A DNA stretch of 64,000 nt, taken from the NCBI RefSeq assembly GCF_014196635.1, contig NZ_JACIEB010000004.1, positions 62,001 through 126,000 of the forward strand, given 5' to 3'. Positions 63,061 to 64,000 of this stretch are shown here, one piece after another. The DNA is from Sphingobium fontiphilum. GTDB lineage: Bacteria; Pseudomonadota; Alphaproteobacteria; Sphingomonadales; Sphingomonadaceae. Positions within the stretch are counted from its first letter, which is position 1. The number at the start of each line of letters is the position of its first letter. Made by a program: the position numbers and the translations under genes. Under the pieces are notes generated by a model, which saw only the letters and a program-made list of their open reading frames with translations, was not told the DNA's origin and searched no databases.

Positions 63061-63876
63061 TCAGGTCGCCCGGGCGACGATATGGGGGGCGTTGATCTGC
63101 CGATCGATAAAGGCGTCCCAGTCGCTTGCCCGATCGATCAGGAAATCGCGCACATTTTCATGCGTGGGCAGCATGAATCGATTGGCGAGGATCGCCTCCA
63201 CGACTTTTTCGCCCACCGCTTCGGCAGTCATGAGTTCGAATGCCGGCCCCGGCCCGCGCGTATCCGTGGGCGGCCCGAAGGAACGAAGCCCGGACATGAT
63301 GTTGGTCTTCACCGGCCCCGGACACAATACCGTGACGCCGATGCCCTGGGGGCGCAAATAGATGGCGAGCCCCTCTGAAATCTGGATGATCGCCGCCTTG
63401 GCCGCCGAATAAGCCAGGCGATCGAAAGAATAGGTCATCAGGCCGGCGAACGACGCCGTATTGACGATATGGCCGCTTCCCTGCGCGATCAGATGGGGCA
63501 GAAACGCCAGATTGCTGCGCACCACCGACAGCAGATTGATGTCGAGGACCCGGCGCCATTCGTCCAGCGGCACATGTTCAGGAAGGCCCCTGGTCATGCC
63601 GCCGGCGTTGTTCATGACGATATCGACCCGCCCAAAGCGCGAAAGCGCTTCCTGCTTGAGCATTTCGAACGCGGCGTCGTCGGCCACATCGCAGAGGACG
63701 GGGCTGGCCTTGCCGCCGGCCGCCGTGATTTCCGCCGCCGCGTCGCTGGCTCCCGCCTCATTGATATCGGCAACGAGTATCGACACCCCCCGTTTCGCCA
63801 GAGCGCCCGCGGTGGCGCGGCCTATCCCGCTGCCCGCGCCGGTGATGACTGCGACCTTGTCCTGCAAATCGTCCAT
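63061..63876 (-). CDS. Short-chain dehydrogenase/reductase (classical SDR)
   Basis: 271-residue SDR: VITGAGSGIG, ILVADINEAG (acidic second strand), MNNAGGMTRG, NTASFAG with catalytic Ser, LAYSAAKAA with Tyr/Lys, and a C-terminal lid ending near the stop at 63061. ATG 63876 is used; an in-frame TTG at 63891 would overlap the upstream stop as TTGA and would give a coupled start. It follows the CMD-like gene, as in the 48-49.6 kb region where an SDR and a CMD-like gene also neighbour. Confidence 0.92.
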   Translation of the reverse strand: MDDLQDKVAVITGAGSGIGRATAGALAKRGVSILVADINEAGASDAAAEITAAGGKASPVLCDVADDAAFEMLKQEALSRFGRVDIVMNNAGGMTRGLPEHVPLDEWRRVLDINLLSVVRSNLAFLPHLIAQGSGHIVNTASFAGLMTYSFDRLAYSAAKAAIIQISEGLAIYLRPQGIGVTVLCPGPVKTNIMSGLRSFGPPTDTRGPGPAFELMTAEAVGEKVVEAILANRFMLPTHENVRDFLIDRASDWDAFIDRQINAPHIVARAT

Positions 63877-63887
63877 GACGCCGCGCC

Positions 63888-64000
63888 TCAACCGAGCATG
63901 CCGGCGCGTTCGAGCGCCGCTATCGCCACCTGCCGGGCGCTATGCGCTGCGGGAAATCCCGCGTAGCCGGAGGCCTGGTAGATGACCTGTTCCAGTTCAT
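63888..64000 (-). CDS. Carboxymuconolactone-decarboxylase-like protein, C-terminal 36 residues (gene runs off the window end)
   Basis: The minus-strand frame entering at base 64000 reads ELEQVIYQASGYAGFPAA, then SARQVAIAALERAGMLG and TGA at 63888-63890. This matches the end of the CMD-like protein at 49224-49601 (ELEEVVYHASGYAGFPAA and SARQIARQIL). The N-terminal ~90 residues lie outside the window. Only 36 codons are visible, but the match to the in-window paralogue is unmistakable. Confidence 0.85.
   Translation of the reverse strand, partial: ELEQVIYQASGYAGFPAAHSARQVAIAALERAGMLG

Noticed and set aside
1-64000. tRNA, rRNA, CRISPR array, insertion sequence or prophage genes
   Set aside because: I looked for tRNA cloverleaf arms, regularly spaced repeats and transposase or integrase motifs and saw none.

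Overview
The window looks like chromosome or large-replicon DNA of a sphingomonad (Alphaproteobacteria, order Sphingomonadales, for example Sphingobium, Novosphingobium or Sphingomonas). The grounds are high GC, Shine-Dalgarno-type start sites, four SusC-free TonB-dependent receptors with the D-x-I-V-I/V-T-A-R-R plug start typical of sphingomonads, and a dense set of catabolic oxidoreductases. I saw no rRNA, tRNA, CRISPR array, transposase or phage gene. The assignment is inference from gene content, not from a marker gene.

Layout. 1-4.4 kb: a membrane PQQ dehydrogenase and an aldehyde dehydrogenase (cut by the window edge), divergent from a LysR regulator. 4.6-11.1 kb: MFS transporter, AraC regulator, TonB receptor 1, then an epoxide-hydrolase-like NTF2 protein overlapping a phosphotransferase (APH-fold) gene. 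11.2-11.9 kb: gene debris. 11.9-15.3 kb: SDR, MFS, AraC. 15.5-24.0 kb: two LuxE/LuxC-like carboxylate-reduction modules facing each other around an N-acyl-D-amino-acid-deacylase-like amidohydrolase and an aldo/keto reductase, then a TetR. 24.9-32.3 kb: TonB receptors 2 and 3, a second epoxide-hydrolase-like protein, a broken carboxyl methyltransferase and a TetR. 32.7-39.2 kb: cytochrome P450, truncated metallo-beta-lactamase-fold gene, a second NTF2/phosphotransferase pair, SDR, EthD-like protein, AraC. 39.3-46 kb: frameshifted NTF2 gene, molybdopterin oxidoreductase, two SDR genes with internal deletions, phosphotransferase, Rieske oxygenase, UGSC-family fragment. 46.2-49.6 kb: SDR-MFS-SDR-carboxymuconolactone-decarboxylase-like run. 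49.7-53 kb: aldehyde dehydrogenase and GMC oxidoreductase fragments, phosphotransferase, SDR, DUF1214 fragment. 53-59.1 kb: phosphotransferase, phytoene-dehydrogenase-like flavoprotein and SDR, divergent from a flavin monooxygenase/SnoaL/TetR operon. 59.1-64 kb: VOC protein, TetR, TonB receptor 4, SDR and the end of a second carboxymuconolactone-decarboxylase-like gene.

How it may work together (inference). The receptors and MFS permeases would take up related hydrophobic or oxygenated compounds. P450, Rieske, flavin and molybdenum enzymes oxidise them. Seven intact SDRs, the PQQ dehydrogenase and ALDHs interconvert alcohols, aldehydes and acids. The LuxE/LuxC pairs would activate and reduce a carboxylic acid. 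Five APH-fold kinases, two of them coupled to NTF2-fold proteins, suggest phosphorylation of substrate hydroxyls, possibly as a route to their removal, as LvaA does in levulinate catabolism. The substrate is not readable from the sequence. At least ten gene remnants scattered among intact paralogues show that the island has been turning over by duplication and deletion.
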